From assembly GCA_949361645.1 (NCBI GenBank), contig OX442419.1, positions 3,011,459 to 3,075,458 of the forward strand: a DNA stretch of 64,000 nucleotides, given 5' to 3'. Source of the DNA: Spongilla lacustris (lineage: Eukaryota; Porifera; Demospongiae; Spongillida; Spongillidae). A model generated the notes under the pieces. It was not told the origin of the DNA. It saw only the letters and a program-made list of their open reading frames with translations, and did no database searches. Numbering within the stretch: position 1 is the first letter of the stretch; every line of letters starts with the position of its first letter. Made by a program: the position numbers and the translations under genes. Positions 12,416-36,735 of the stretch are shown piece after piece.

Positions 12416-13245
12416 ATATGGGAAAGTTTACGAGAAAAGGGACCTAGCGTGTATTATAAAAAAGTATAATAAAAATGCATTACGTTTGATTTGCTATAAC
12501 TTCCGAACAGTTAACGCTATCAACTTCCTATTTTCAACACTTCATACTACACCATTTCTCTGTGGTAAAATACATTTTGGAGTCTTGCACTTGCTCCGTG
12601 TCAGTATTGCAACGTTCGATACCCCACTGGGTTCAAACCCGCCATAACTTTCGGTAGGAGTAATCAATTCCCTTCAAATTCGGCTTGTAGGTAAAGAAGT
12701 CCTATACCTATCGATTTGTTCTGTTCGTTAATTTTTATGCCATCCGTTACGGAGATACAGTTGAACAAACTGCGTGCACGTTTTCCCGCTTGATTCGCGC
12801 CAATGTTATAATCCCCGCCTCCCCATACATTGAGCGGAACGCAATTTGCCCAAATCATTGGCGCGAATCGAGCGCGAAAATGGGCACGTAGTTTGTACAA
12901 CTGTATCTCCGTAATGGATGACATAAAAATTAACGAACAGAACACATCGATAGGTATAGGACCTCTCTACTTAGAAACCGAATTTGAAGCGAATTGATTA
13001 CTCCTACCGAAAGTTATAACGGGTTTGAACCCAGTGGGGTATCGAACGTTGCAATACTGACACGGAGCAAGTGCAAGACTCCAAAATGTATTTTACCATA
13101 GAGAAATGGTGCAGTATGAAGTGATGAAAATAGGAAGTTGATAGCGTTAACTGTTCGGAAGTTATAGCAAATCAAACGTAATGCATTTTTATTATACTTT
13201 TTTATAATAAACGCTAGGTCCCTTTTCTCGTAAACTTTCCCATAT
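12416..13245. mobile_element. Long palindrome FB2, about 400-bp arms
   Basis: The sequence from ATATGGGAAAGTTTACGAG at the left is mirrored as its complement at the right with few mismatches, centred near 12830. It is nested inside the element at 12257-13622. No coding capacity. A clear target duplication is not seen. Confidence 0.85.
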
Positions 13246-13270
13246 TGTGTACCTAAATAACTTTAGAACA

Positions 13271-13456
13271 TTAATGTTTCGATGAATGAGCTTTATTGTA
13301 CTCCCAAGTTGCTTTCTTAGCTTTCTCTATTAGCTGTTTAGTTGGCTCGAATTTCTCGCAAGGATCTTCAACGCCTAGTTTCACTTGAATAATTGAAGGG
13401 AGAGTTCCATCAAGTCTAAGGCTGGGGCGGAATGGTGTCTTGTTCTTTTGAACCAT
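13271..13456 (-). pseudogene. Transposase C-terminal fragment, hAT/zinc-finger type
   Basis: The minus frame of 61 codons (RPSLRLDGTLPSIIQVKL, then WEYNKAHSSKH at the end) resembles the extreme C-terminus of hAT-related transposases of marine invertebrates. The upstream coding region is absent because the palindrome sits there. The family call is from general resemblance only. Confidence 0.4.
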
Positions 13457-13670
13457 GCTAAAAATCCTTTCCTCTGATGCATTGGAATGAGGAATTCATT
13501 CAACATTTATGCGCATGCGTAAAAATTAAAATGCTGGAGATTTTAGCAAGTGTGCGTGTGAGCTGGAGAATAAGAGCAAATGCGTGTGTCTCCAGCCTAA
13601 TGCGTGAGACTTGGCAGCTCTGCAGTACATCCTTCTGTTGCTTTTGATATAGTTAATCCCTCCTCCCCCT

Positions 13671-15407
13671 TAGTCTCGTACCCAGACCCAAATGTACGTA
13701 ACGATGATTATCGCTTACAGTATAACATCACGTACAGAGGGTCTGGGAATGAAGTCGTGGGAAATGGTTCTATGTTACCTGAATTTGGTCGAACCAATCA
13801 AATTGCAGCGATTTGTGACGTATACATTCCAACGCTACGGCCCATCAGCTAATTGCATTTCTAGCATGCCAATCGCAAAACCACACCCAAAGTGTGATCG
13901 GAAGGTATTTCCAAGCAAGTTACTGAGCTGTAACTCAACACATGGACGTTTATCTGTTAAAGTTCTCTATATGTTCGGAAGGCGAGCTAGGCAAGTTTGA
14001 GCAATAGGTACACTGACAATGGTCGATCACGAGCGAAGACGATTCCAATTACAGCACAGTAAACACTTTTTAATGCAATCACGTGATGCCTCTCTGTCGC
14101 AGACGACGCTACGTTTCAAGACTAGACCAATCAAAGCACACGTCAGACATGGTATTTCTACAGGGCCTAGGGTCAGGGTATTTGTGTAATATAATTGTGC
14201 CTTCCACATTTATACATGCGTCGGATGTTGCACGCGATCTTGACATTTTAATTGTTTCAAGCTCTCAACACGATGAGTTCACCATGCATGCCCATGCCAA
14301 CCTACTCAAGGCAAGCTGAGCGAGGTAATTTTAAACACTATATGGTAAATCATTACGTGCATGACTCACGCACGATACACACACGCAAGCGAACACACAA
14401 CACGTGCACACAACACACGCGCGAGCAAGCACACACAGATAAGTGCATTGCCCAGCAGATGGAAGCCACTTCAAACCAGCACGGATCAAGTGCCATTCAG
14501 CTATTCCACCTTGTTTCAACAGTTAACAGGTTCATAATGTCACATGCATCAGTTACCTTCTCTTCTTATATATTCATTCTGCAACAGTGCTTGCCTTTAA
14601 AATACAGTTTGTTCAAGGATGTATGAATTGGTGAGCATAATGTATACTGTTTTGTACAGTGTTTGCGTGAATGCAGATTTGCTTACACCTGATCATGTTG
14701 CTAGCACTTTGGAACGCACTGATGAGAGCCAGTATTATCTAACGCCATCAAGGTTGGTGTGCCCACAATGTGACATTGAGATAATTGTACCAACCAAGCA
14801 CAGGTTAGTATCAGTAATGATGGAAGGTGTGCAGCAGGCTCAACACATGGACCTGCAGATACACATAACATGATGCAGGGCGGTGTACCAGTACATGTTC
14901 ATGATCAAGCATGCATGCTCACATGAGCTCCCGTATGAAATGCATTGTGTGCGCGTGTTTTGCAGGCATACTGCACCATCTATAGCCCTGAGAGATCAAA
15001 GAAAGGGCGTTGCTGAAAACTGTCTCTTAAAATTCAATTGCCTTTTTTGTTAATAAAAGGCTGCACCACATTGGCTTGGGGAATGTAATTAGAGGTAAGT
15101 ATGAATGTCATTAATGGTTTAGACAGCTTATGGCTAAGTACACCGACAGTTTTCCTAACACCCAATGAATGTGCCTTATTTTCCGTATAATCGAGGTGAT
15201 ACTTTTCCGTATAATCGAGGGAGCACTGTAATTGATTTCGTGACGCAGCGGAACATTTGTGACGACATAAAAGTTATGTAATTCTCAACATTCCAACGAC
15301 ATTCCAAGAACCATTTCCCACGACTTCATTCCCAGACCCTCTGTACGTTATGTTATACTGTAAGCGATAATCATCGTTACGTACATTTGGGTCTGGGTAC
15401 GAGACTA
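13671..15407. mobile_element. Mutator-like element, 1.74 kb, 9-bp TSD
   Basis: Inverted ends of about 105 bp start TAGTCTCGTACCCAGACCC and continue through a shared TTATCGCTTACAGTATAAC block and GAAGTCGTGGGAAATGG. Direct repeats CCTCCCCCT flank it (13662-13670, 15408-15416). No convincing transposase frame is seen; plus frames near 14619-14873 include a lone CPQC. It is the same family as 9099-9730. Confidence 0.85.
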
Positions 15408-16261
15408 CCTCCCCCTTGGCACATACACAGTATTTCCAATCACTTCTCTGACAACATCATCCTAACACATTATGTATATTGTTATCTGTAGGAGTGTACA
15501 TTTAAATGATGGAATAGCCCAGTATGCAAAGTAGTCAGTGTGCTCCACCTTGTAGAGGCTACAGGTAGGGATGGGATATTCCTTAAAATAGAAGTGTTTA
15601 CATGTACATGTACCTACAATTTACCCTCCTCCCCATGCAGCTCTAGTCTTGCTGTTAGCTTCATGGACATGTAGAGGTGCACCACAGTATGAGGTACTGT
15701 GTGCAGTGACTTCTATGCTCTGGTGGGTAAACAGGTCAGCTCAGGGCTCTTCCGCTTTGTGTTGTGGTTGATAAGAATGCTTATTTAATTAGAAGTGGTT
15801 ACAGGTGTTTATGTAAACGTTTCATGAAATGTGTGGGCGTAAAACTGCAAACGTTTACATTTGAATCACAGATAAGTTACAGGTGTAATATATGTAGTTG
15901 AATGTTATCATGCTCAACAGTACCACAGTTTACCCACCAGCTGTAAAGCTTGCATGTATACCTCATGGCTGTTCAGTATGTGACAGTAGGTTTTGAAATT
16001 AGATCGTAAGAAGGTAAAATGGTCGCCATAGACAAACCATGAATAATTTACACACCATGCAGCTCTTAGCTTCATGGACAGTACTGTGTGCAGTGACTTC
16101 CATGCTCTGGTTGTGTGCAGGCAGCAGTACTGTAAGTGCTGTTGTGTTAGTCAATGGGTAAACAGGTCAGCTCAGGGCTCTTCCGCTTTGTGGTTGATAA
16201 GAATGCTTATTTATTAGAAGTGGTTATGTAAACGTTTCTTGAAATGTGTGTGTGAGTGCAT

Positions 16262-16267
<6 letters not shown>

Positions 16268-16320
<53 letters not shown>

Positions 16321-16325
16321 TGTGT
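16268..16325. repeat. (TG)n microsatellite
   Basis: A TG tract with a single interruption near its right end. Confidence 0.95.
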
Positions 16326-17202
16326 GAAACTGCAAACGTTTACATTAGAATCACACCTAACATTTCCATGACATATACATGTACCCAAGTGATGCCCCTT
16401 TATATCAGTCTATTAACCTCTGCTTAATACCAAACCCCAGAGGCAGTATAAACCTAACCCTAGCTCAACTAACCCACTCCTCCCCTACAATTGTCTGCTG
16501 GAGTCATATGACTGGTGCAGCTATACCATCAGTAGTGTGCTATAAAAAAATTTCTTTCACAATTCTTTCCTCTTTCACCATAGGGTTGTAACAGGAATGC
16601 ACCCCTTTTACATGACTCGGTGGTGGAAACCAGAGGCATGGGGCAGTACTCCAGCTGATACTGTACAACATAAAAAAGGCTATACACATGTAGCACCACA
16701 AAAAATCCAAACCAACCCAGCACCATTGGCCACTACACAGATGCTATCTGCCATTGATGAGTGTGAACACTGTAAAGTTTTAAAAGGGAGACCATCAATC
16801 TCTGCTGCGAAAGGCAGGTGAAACAGAGTTTTAAGTAGAATTATTTTGTATTTATATGATTAGCATTTTTGTGTGGCATTTTTTTGACAGGTTTTATGTG
16901 TGCATGCACCCAGCTGGTAAAAACGTGTCTGGTCCGTGGCATGCATTGGCTTGTAGTACAGTTGTGCATTTTCACATGCGTGTGCATCAGTATGAAGGCC
17001 GAAGGCATGCATGCAGTGTTCATGCATGTGCACCGTTGTGCTGTGGTTTGGCATGCTTCTATATGTATGTGTATTAACTCAACATGAGTAGGTAGGTCAA
17101 CTACATGTACATGTGTATGCCATCCCTAAAACCACTAGTTGTGTCAATTATCTTATCTCATCTCATCCCCCTACACAAACTTGTTAACAAAAACCTGTAC
17201 AG
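16326..17202. other. Non-coding; no supported gene
   Basis: Several overlapping short frames are present on both strands in a TGCATG-rich stretch. None has splice sites or family similarity. Confidence 0.4.
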
Positions 17203-17560
17203 GCTGCTTCTATTTTGCTGGGTACTCCAGTATATCCTTCTGTTGCTTCTGATATAGTTAACCCCCCCCCCCCCCCCCCCCCACCACCTTATTACATGTA
17301 TTATCTGTAGGGGTGTACGGTTAAATATAGCCCAATATGCAAAGTAGCCAGTGTGCTCCACCTTGTAGAGGCTATAGGATATATACATATATATAGGGAT
17401 GAGATATAACAGAAGTGTTTACATGTACCTACAATTTACCCTCCTCCCCATGCAGCTCTAGTCTTGCTGTTAGCTTCATGGACAGGTAGAGGTGTACCAT
17501 GGTATGGTGATATCAGATTTTCTTATATACTACCACAGTTTACCCACCAGCTGTAACAAT
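17203..17560 (+). repeat. Repeat block S, copy 2, uninterrupted
   Basis: It matches the pieces of copy 1 at 12.2-15.7 kb but contains neither nested transposon, so it shows the pre-insertion state. It carries a 21-base C homopolymer at 17262-17282. Confidence 0.75.
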
Positions 17561-18562
17561 GTGTCAGGTTTCTTGGTGTGGGTTCCTTTCTACCAGTGAG
17601 TGGTTTTGTGTCATTGGCCACCTAATTGGGCTAAGATGCATCATCTCAGTGAAGGAGTCATTTGGTGTAGTCAAGCGCATTGTGGGGGCATCGGAAAAGT
17701 GGTGAGCTGCTTGTCTGATAACACAGCAATGGTGGCCGTGGTAACATCAGCTCATGTGTATGCTCCGGGTTATTAATGTGTATCTACACTTGGGCGAATC
17801 ACATGGCTGGAGTGCACAAACTGGCAGATAGTTTATATAAAAACATTCTTGCACAACAGGTACCATCGGCTCACAGTATCCTTTCAAGTTTCAACAGTTC
17901 CGGTGGAACTTCATTGGTTGCTGCTAGAGTCGAAACTCGATTGGACATCCGAGAGTCAGACAGTGCAATTGACTTCTATTTTGATAAAGGACTGTAGTGA
18001 ATTCCACTCAAGCGTGTTACTGCCGTGGTTTTAACTGTTATGTACAGTTTTGCGAGACTTTAAGCACATCACCCATTTCAGTAACAGTGCAAGCGTTTGT
18101 GTCGTTTTGTGTCATATTTAGAGTCTCAATGTCTGAAACACCATACAATATAAAAGTGTTTTTTTTTTTTCAAGGATTCGACGTTTTCAGATAAAGCTTG
18201 GTTTGTTTCGGGGTGCCCAGGCTACAAGATTGTAGTATGTACTGCTAGGCATCACAGGTCAGAACAAAAGCACTCCATCTAGATAAAGGCTCCCAATTAC
18301 ACCCGAGATTTTACGTCAGCTTAGAACCACCTGGTCTCCCATGGAAGGAGGAGATATTGACACAAAGACCAAGTTTGCAACAGGGGATGGGTTTTGGAAT
18401 ATATATAAATATAGGGGGTGGGCAAAAATAAGCCTTCCCTCTGCACCGGCCGTTAAAAGGCTTGGAATTGATTTATTCATTTTGACATGGCACGCGTGAA
18501 CCACGGGGTGGGTTAGTCAAATTAGGGGCAAACCAGGGGGTGGGAGTGGTAAATCCCTGTGA
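17561..18562. other. Non-coding; no supported gene
   Basis: Open frames at 17776-17997 and 17997-18194 lack splice signals or recognisable domains. Confidence 0.35.
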
Positions 18563-18775
18563 GTGACCTGTTGTTTGGGTTTCTTGCGGGCTGGTGAGAT
18601 GACGGTGCCGTCGGACTTTGAGTATGACCCAGGCATACACCTCAGCATGAGGGATGTAGCGTTGGACAGCTCATTGATCTGGGTCACGATTAAACAGTCT
18701 AAGACCGATCTGTTCAAGCAAGGCATGGATCTTTTTGTTGGGAATGTTCAAGCAAGGCGTGCATGGATCTTTTTG
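18563..18775 (+). pseudogene. Tyrosine recombinase/integrase fragment of a mobile element
   Basis: The translation reads CCLGFLRAGEMTVPSD near the start and VTIKQSKTDLFKQGMDLFVG near the end. These match the box I region of tyrosine recombinases encoded by animal mobile elements (the Arg in FLRAGE is the first catalytic residue). The right part is disturbed by a tandem duplication of about 40 bp (CAAGGC..ATGGATCTTTTTGTTGGGA twice). The HxxR and catalytic Tyr parts are missing, so it is a dead fragment. Confidence 0.6.
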
Positions 18776-19617
18776 TTGGGAAGACAGAAACGGACTTGTA
18801 TTAGGTGGCCAACCTCTTACATTGGTATACGAGGTACTAAGGACTGGATTTTCATATTACAATTGTGTTGTACATGTACTGCAATTTCTGGAGATGGTGT
18901 GTTAATGCCTTTTTGATTTTCAGTTGGCAGTTATATGGTTGCACATGTACATGTTCTGTTCAGACTGGGCAGCAAGACTCTTTCATTCAGAAAGAGAGGT
19001 AACACATGGGACACTAGTGGTGGCATAAATTAATTTAAATATAGGCATGGCTAGGAGACTTATGACAAGATTCATTGTTATCTTACATGTAGGCTCCCTG
19101 ATCAATTGCAAAAAAGTAAATGTGGTTAAGCATTGAGGATGGGAAAAGATTAAGATAGCACCCACACAATTCTACACCAGTTGCAAGACGACCAGAGGGC
19201 ACCATATCAAATGCTTCGTCTCTTTGCCTTCTGTAGCTCTTGAGGCATACTCTGCAACGTACAGTGGAGTGATTGAGCTCATGCAGTCCCATCTTCATCA
19301 AGCGCATCTGCACTTGATGAAGATATAGTGATAGTGTGTTGAGTATGATATTTATAAGTTTTGAAATTTCATCGTGCACACACAAATAGTCACTAAGACA
19401 GCTCGATCATGTGACATTGATCAACCAGGCTGAACTAGTCTCCTAGGTAAGCTAAACTTAGCCCACATGATATGGAAAGGGGAAAAAAGCAACAATACAC
19501 ACAAATAAATACAATGATACAAAATGTTTCTTTACAAAAATTATAAAAAGTCCAGACCACATATATGTACATATACATGTACCCCCCCTCCCCTCAACAC
19601 ATACACACAGAGAAAGT
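18776..19617. other. Region downstream of the RTK stop codon; no supported gene
   Basis: It probably includes the RTK 3' UTR from 19617 downward. A minus frame at 19083-19385 has a CRVC pair but no supporting structure. Confidence 0.4.
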
Positions 19618-31014
<11,397 letters not shown>

Positions 31015-31232
31015 CGCCGCTTCTTCTCAAGTAACGAAGAATCCTTTGGAAGAAATTTAAACATGTAGGCCTATCATCACACAAGGAAAAGCCAAAAGCT
31101 GCAGATACCCAGTTAGTAATTATATCACCTCTCTGGTTTTATGATATACATACGACAGACAGGAGGGTGATATCCCACGTTTCTACTCAATGAACGCGAC
31201 ACGAGAGTAACCTTGTGGCTTACAGATACGGA

Positions 31233-31342
31233 ATGCCGGAAAGTCCTGTTAAAATCCAACGCTCTTTATGTGATCCGCTGGACGTACCGACTGCCAAACG
31301 GTATGCTCTTCGCGATACGAAGTCTGTCCTGTGCGCCATCTG
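31233..31342 (+). CDS. Candidate first exon of a divergent gene
   Basis: ATG at 31233 opens 36 codons (MPESPVKIQRSLCDPLDVPT at the front) ending at a strong donor GTAAGTATAA. It would be transcribed away from the RTK, with 218 bp between the two start codons. I could not find a following exon before transposon sequence begins, and do not recognise the protein. Confidence 0.3.
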
Positions 31343-31792
31343 GTAAGTATAAATAGTATAATATTACGTGACTTCTAATTGAGGCGCACACGCGCGTCAT
31401 GATCTCGGTCCCAGACTCACCGTAGTCGCCGGCGAAAATTTGCGGAAGCACAAGCAATCACACATTCGATATTGGCCGGCCGGGAAAGGATTGATCGCAT
31501 AGGCGGCGGAAGGTTATTTTGATTGGTCAGGCCATTAATAATTAATGCATGCCACACCCAGCATGCCACGCCCACACCACACATTTTAATACATTCACAT
31601 GCAATTGAAGTGACCAAATGTTTGTTGTCCCGCATCCATTCGCACTAGCAAACCCCTTTGCGATGTCAGTGAAATCATGATCATGAAATGATTCAGCCGA
31701 TCCTGCGTCATTTTGGATCGTAGGTCGACGCATCGCGCAGAATTGAAGGATCGCTCACAGCCGCGCCGGCATAACCATTAACCTGTGAAATA
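31343..31792 (-). pseudogene. hAT transposase C-terminal relic and flanks
   Basis: On the minus strand, about 31770-31620, the translation gives a decayed SILRDASTY-like segment, a stop-containing stretch, then HDHDFTDIAKGFASANG. This follows the order of the conserved hAT C-terminal dimerisation region. Stops show it is dead. Confidence 0.4.
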
Positions 31793-34641
31793 GATATCTA
31801 AGATAGGCACTGCGGAATTTAAAAAAAAAATGCTCAAAAGGTTATAATATTATTATCGTTAGATAGAGCAAAAAAGGCTGCGTTTAACAGTACTTTATGC
31901 GTCACCGTAGCATATTTAGTACCGGAGATATGTAGCGCCAAAGTGACAACTTTTTTAGTACAGCGGTCAATGCGTAATCGCAATAAAAACTGTGACGGTT
32001 GAGGAACAATAAAGCATAACCTTGCCATTCCGTAAGATATTAATTCCAAACATTGCATATAAGTGGTTCTGACTTTGCTAAGAAGGTTTTTAACTAAAAT
32101 TCGTCACATGTATATTTTTAAATTGTGAACAAAAAACTGACTAGCCTGCATACACTTGAGCACAATATCAATTTAGCATTGATGAATATTATTTTCATTG
32201 GCCACAAACACTAAATCACCAATTAATTAGTCCACGAGCATGTCAATGAACATCAATTCGTTATTCTTCAGATTCATCCATCATTCATTTTTTTACTTTT
32301 AGTTTTGGTAACTTGCATGCCTTATGAGTTATCTGCCCATCGTATAGTACGTTGGTGAAATTTACATGCACCTTATAGAGAAGTTAAATTAGCAAATACT
32401 CTGGAAATTAAGGTTTGCTGCTCCTATGGAATTGTCATAGTATATATATTTTGCAAAGATGTATAGTCATCTTATGAAGCTATATAAACATGTAACTATA
32501 ATCATTCACAGCTACACTTGAAAACCATAGTAGAACGTATTTTAATGGTCACGTGGTATTATATGTATAAAGGCCCTCACCTCAGTGGCTAACTATTGTA
32601 CTCGTTGCAGTACCGGTTCATGCAGCTATATATGGCTGTTCGGTTGACATCAACATTGTTGATTATATATGCATGTATATATTATTATATTGCTGCAATC
32701 TATGTCATAAGCGTCAGCTGAAATTCTGATTCGTTTAACGAGTTATACAAGCACCATGCTTTTGCCTCCTCTCTGAGATCTTCCGCTAATATACTCATAC
32801 CACGATCTTTCGCGGGATTAGGCTCGTGGCTCTTGTTCCAGAATGGTCCATCTGGGATGCCAAGCTGATTTATGAAAAGAACCCGTGGCGTTTGACGCGG
32901 ATAACTAGCTATCTGTAGTACCAGAGATAATATATATAATCTCTGGTAGTACGCACACCCTAGCTCAGTGATGTCACGTAATCAAATACATTTACTGAAG
33001 AATCCTAACATTAAATACAATTTCTTAAAATTTTAAGCATTTCTGCCTTTATAGCAATGTTTAATATGGTTAGCAAATGTCCAATAAATTATTAAAAATT
33101 ATATGGTTACTTTAGGGATCTCTGAATAGCATGACATGATTTTCATCTCTTAATACCGCATCCGCGAGTAAAGTGGGTAAATTTAAGCCGTTTTTGGGGG
33201 AAGTAAAAAAACTAAAAGGTCCGCTGATGGGTATTTTTGTTTTCAAATACAGTAATGTGAAAGTACAACTCTTGAGACAACATGGATGCATTTTGTGAGA
33301 GATCATTCAGCTCGCTGGATGCTACAAATGCGGCGATATAAAAGGGGTCCATTCCGATGAAACCTTAATTCATCATCATAGAAAAATGGCAATAATCACA
33401 TTGTATAAGCCAAGTTGAACTATTACACATTTCAATCAATTTTCAGTCGTAAGCGATGTATTTTTTTAACTGTGTGCTTGTGTTCTATCGTGTCTAAATA
33501 ACTCTATACATTTCCGCGTGCGTTTAAACTTGGATGCTTTTCACGATGTTTTGCGAGTCTTCATGCACATGTAATTTTAATTATTAGGGAAACTAAGAGC
33601 TGCATTGATATAGATGGCTCATGTATGCTTATGAATTTACAGTCAAGAAGGGAAGGGGTGCAAAATGATAAAATGATAAGTGTAGTACCGCAATATGCCT
33701 ATTTAAAGTCTGTGCATCAAAACTGCGATCATTGCAACTCTCATAAATTATAATGTGAACATAGTGTAAAAGGTTACTCTACTTATTTTACAACCAGTAC
33801 CTGTGATTTTATTGCTAGCGGATCTTTTAGGTTTTTAGTTTCCCCTAAATTTGTACCCACTTAACTCACGGATGCGGTATTAAGTCGAATTAATTCGGCC
33901 GTAATGATGCTAAGCAGCACTCATATCATAAAAACAATCCTAACTTCACAACGAATTGGAGTTAAGAGTTCAAACATTCCATATATAAAGCTACTATAAT
34001 GAGCTATCTGTGCAACAAAAAGTAGCTCTTAAGTCGAACTATTTGTTGAGTTGTAAGCCAAAAACCTTAACCTGAAGATACCTTAATGTTTTGACCCTGA
34101 AAATTCAGTTTCAGATAGGAATTCCGACATTTTTAGTGATCCAAACCCAAAAGTTATTATCTAAGTTATAAAAAATGATGTTTCTGTAGATCCTGGTCGA
34201 TAGTACCATTTGATGTATCGGTCCAAAGATGTTCAGTAACTGGCGCATCGTAGAAGGTACCCTGCGCTTCGTCAAGTCTTTATGAAACTTCGTAGAAAGA
34301 TAGAAGAATGAATTATCTAGAGGGGAGAGTACTTACCGTGGAGGGGACGCAGCGTTTTGGAGTCGAAAATCGTGGCCAGAAAACTATATTCGATTTGAAC
34401 AACACTTAATAAATACGGTGCGTGTTTTAAAACTTAAAAACTAGTCTGGTCTATTGCTCACGCATTCGGTAGTCGTTCTGAATGCATAGTAAGCCACAAT
34501 GAAGCACAATGAAGCTACCAGATCGTTTTTACCAAATGGTGTCAATAAATATTTTTAAAATTGCAAACAGAAAAATTTTCTTCTGACGTCTAGGATTTTA
34601 CGGTCTAAAATCAAGGATTCCGCAGTGCCTATCTAAGATAT
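31793..34641. mobile_element. TIR-bounded element, 2.85 kb, no coding frame
   Basis: The ends share about 24 bp: ATATCTAAGATAGGCACTGC at 31793 and its near-complement ending at 34641, followed inward by GGAAT. No long frame lies inside. It contains a nested smaller element at 33152-33884. No target duplication could be read, so exact ends are provisional. Confidence 0.6.
33152..33884. mobile_element. Nested MITE with TTAA-containing ends
   Basis: Ends TTAATACCGCATCCGCGAGT and ACTCACGGATGCGGTATTAA are inverted. Arms continue for about 80 bp with indels (GTGGGTA block, then AAACTAAAAGGTCCGCT near 33225 paired with AGCGGATCTTTTAGGTTTTT near 33820). TTAA at both ends suggests a piggyBac or Kolobok-type target. 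Confidence 0.65.
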
Positions 34642-35560
34642 GCCTAGCTCACGAATTGGTAAAATCCTTCCAGTTGCAAAAGCCTCTAGAGGTCTGAAAT
34701 AGAATGGCATTAAATCAGTGCAGGTAGAGTCTACTGATATCTAGAAACTTTATGATAGCTTACAAATGATGGACCTCATTTTGCAGTTACATCTCGCTTC
34801 GCATCGATATCCTGACCTTCATTGTAATGCAGCCATGGCCATGCAGGAATTGAACCATGTGTACTGGCATGCTCTTCGTACCAAGAGAACGCTTCAGAAA
34901 GTTATCGGCAGATGATGAAACCTTCGACACATGCATCGACAATCGCTGCTAGCTGCCAGTATGTCAGACTTTCTGTGAATATTAATACTCGCAGACTATA
35001 TTGCAATGCTGCTAACTCCAAGCTATTAAAATTTGCATGTACGTATATATTATTAATATTAATTTTGTATCACGTACTTGCACTTACAGTAGTACCAAAT
35101 ACAGAAACAAAGACACAATAACACAGGCTGTTGGTAGTGAGGGTACATCGCACGCCTCATAGCGGCGATGCTCCAAGATCGAGCCTGCCATACTATTTAC
35201 CGAACACAATAGGACACCTCCATTATACGTATACATAGTGAGTATATGTTACACTAGCTGTTATACTATCGCGCGCGTACGCTTACGCATACGTATACTC
35301 GAATTACGAATATTGGTTAATTAATGATCATATGAATATTTAATGAGCTCTGGTCCAAGATTGGTCAGGCCATGGCCTGGTCGGCCTGACCGGTTCCGCC
35401 GCCACTGGATCGTGGCGTCATTATGAGGTAGGGTGCAGGATTTTTCCTTCCTCAGGTGCCGGCTCTGGTACTGGCACTAAATGCGAACTATTTCCCCTAA
35501 CTTGCCCTGATGGAGCGGTATGACCTAGGTCTAGGAGTCTGTGTTTGTGAGCACAGGAAA
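34642..35560. other. Non-coding; no supported gene
   Basis: A GGTCAGGCCATGGCCTGGTC palindrome near 35364 recalls text near 31520. Nothing else recognised. Confidence 0.3.
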
Positions 35561-35752
35561 AAGTTACAAACGTCCAGGCTGGGTTTTGCTAACAAAATCC
35601 AGGGTCAGTTCAATCAAAACCCCAGGCTTTCCCAGCCTGGAATTGATTATTCAGTGTGGAAAAGCCTTATGACCATCGAACAAAATGCAAGACTGCATGC
35701 TGGCTGGGAATTCCTGAATTCCCATCCTGGACGTTTCTAACTTTTTCCAGTG
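35561..35752. mobile_element. Small hairpin element
   Basis: GAAAAAGTTACAAACGTCCAG at the left pairs with CTGGACGTTTCTAACTTTTT at the right. An inner CCAGGCTGGG and CCCAGCCTGG pair also folds. Confidence 0.6.
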
Positions 35753-36735
35753 GATGAGATTAGAGCGCGAATTGGTTCACCTTTGTCATCAAAGTTTGTC
35801 ACCCATACTTCATTGCCAAAACCCAGGATCATAAGTGAGTTTATTGGGTATTTGTATGCTTTGTGCTGTTCATGCATGGCCTCAACAGTTTCAGATAAGA
35901 CCACACCAGCATATTAAGCTGCCAGCAGTTTTGCAGGACTATGTCCAAACCAGGGCCTTGGGGTCGTCCTAAAGCTAGCTCAATTAGGTCAATGTCATCC
36001 ATCATCTGCACTGCTCTTTTACTACCCTGCGGATACCTTGTACTGCTGGGGACGTGCTCAAAATTGTACTAGACAGTAAATGCATATGATCATGACTAGA
36101 TGCAAATTGCGCTCATTCATGCATTGTTGCTAACCACAACTCAGGAATGCTGAACCAAGAAAAAAAATTATCTTCAGGTGAGCATGCAATGACAGCAGAT
36201 TGGCTATCTGAACTAGGTAAATAATCAGACACTAACAGCTAGGTGCATAGCTCCATTCTGTTCAAAGAGGTCAGCTCCAACTTACTGCATGCCATGAGTA
36301 ATGAAGCAAGCCTGAGGCAATCATAGGCTCACCATTAGGCTTTGTTCTGCTCAGTGGCACATATGAAACAGTCCTAGATCCTTCTCCGTAAGTCCCTTTG
36401 AAATACCTGACCACCACACACCTGAAGTTGCCCTCGGTCCAAACCTCAAGATCCTGGAGCCCCTTGTGCCATTTGTCAAGTGCATCACTTTCTAATCAGT
36501 TCATCAGGTACTACAAATTAATTGCCCAAGTAGATGGAACTCGTTATGCAGCAGTGTTATCTGCATGTCCTCTCCCCCAACCAATACAATAAGCTTTGCT
36601 TGCAGAGGGAAGTTTATGCTTCTCAGGCCAACCAAATTTGGTACACATTTGATCATGATTGGATTTTTGGCTCGGGCAGCACAGTAAAGCTCAAGCTGAT
36701 GTTTAGCAGCTGGGGGTCCTGAGGTAAGAGTCACA
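35753..36735 (-). pseudogene. Possible decayed coding sequence, unknown family
   Basis: The minus strand has open stretches separated by stops: about 36734-36504 (starting MTLTSGPPAAKHQLE), 36470-36320 (LEVWTEGNFRCVVVRYFKG) and 36060-35900 (MDDIDLIELALGRPQGPG). The serial open pieces on one strand suggest a degraded gene or transposon protein. I cannot name it. Confidence 0.2.

Larger units (their letters stand above)
12257..13622. mobile_element. TIR element with 6-bp TSD, host of the FB2 palindrome
   Basis: Ends CAGAGCTGCCAAG and CTTGGCAGCTCTG are perfect inverted repeats, flanked by CAGTAC at 12251-12256 and 13623-13628. The pre-insertion sequence is visible in repeat S copy 2 near 17222-17245. 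Inside are the long palindrome 12416-13245 and a transposase-like C-terminal fragment at 13271-13456 (minus). Confidence 0.75.
12218..16260 (+). repeat. Repeat block S, copy 1, split by two transposons
   Basis: The pieces 12218-12256, 13623-13670 and 15417-15700 together match the uninterrupted block at 17203-17560 (CAGGCTGCTTCTATTTTG, CCTTCTGTTGCTT, GTGTGCTCCACCTTGTAGAGG, GCAGCTCTAGTCTTGCTG). Two complete elements with target duplications separate the pieces. The right portion (about 15640-15810) is partly repeated again at 16055-16230. Confidence 0.75.

Noticed and set aside
12630..12660. GGGTTCAAACCCG resembling a tRNA T-arm
   Set aside because: No acceptor, D-arm or anticodon stem around it; it is part of palindrome FB2 and recurs in the opposite arm.
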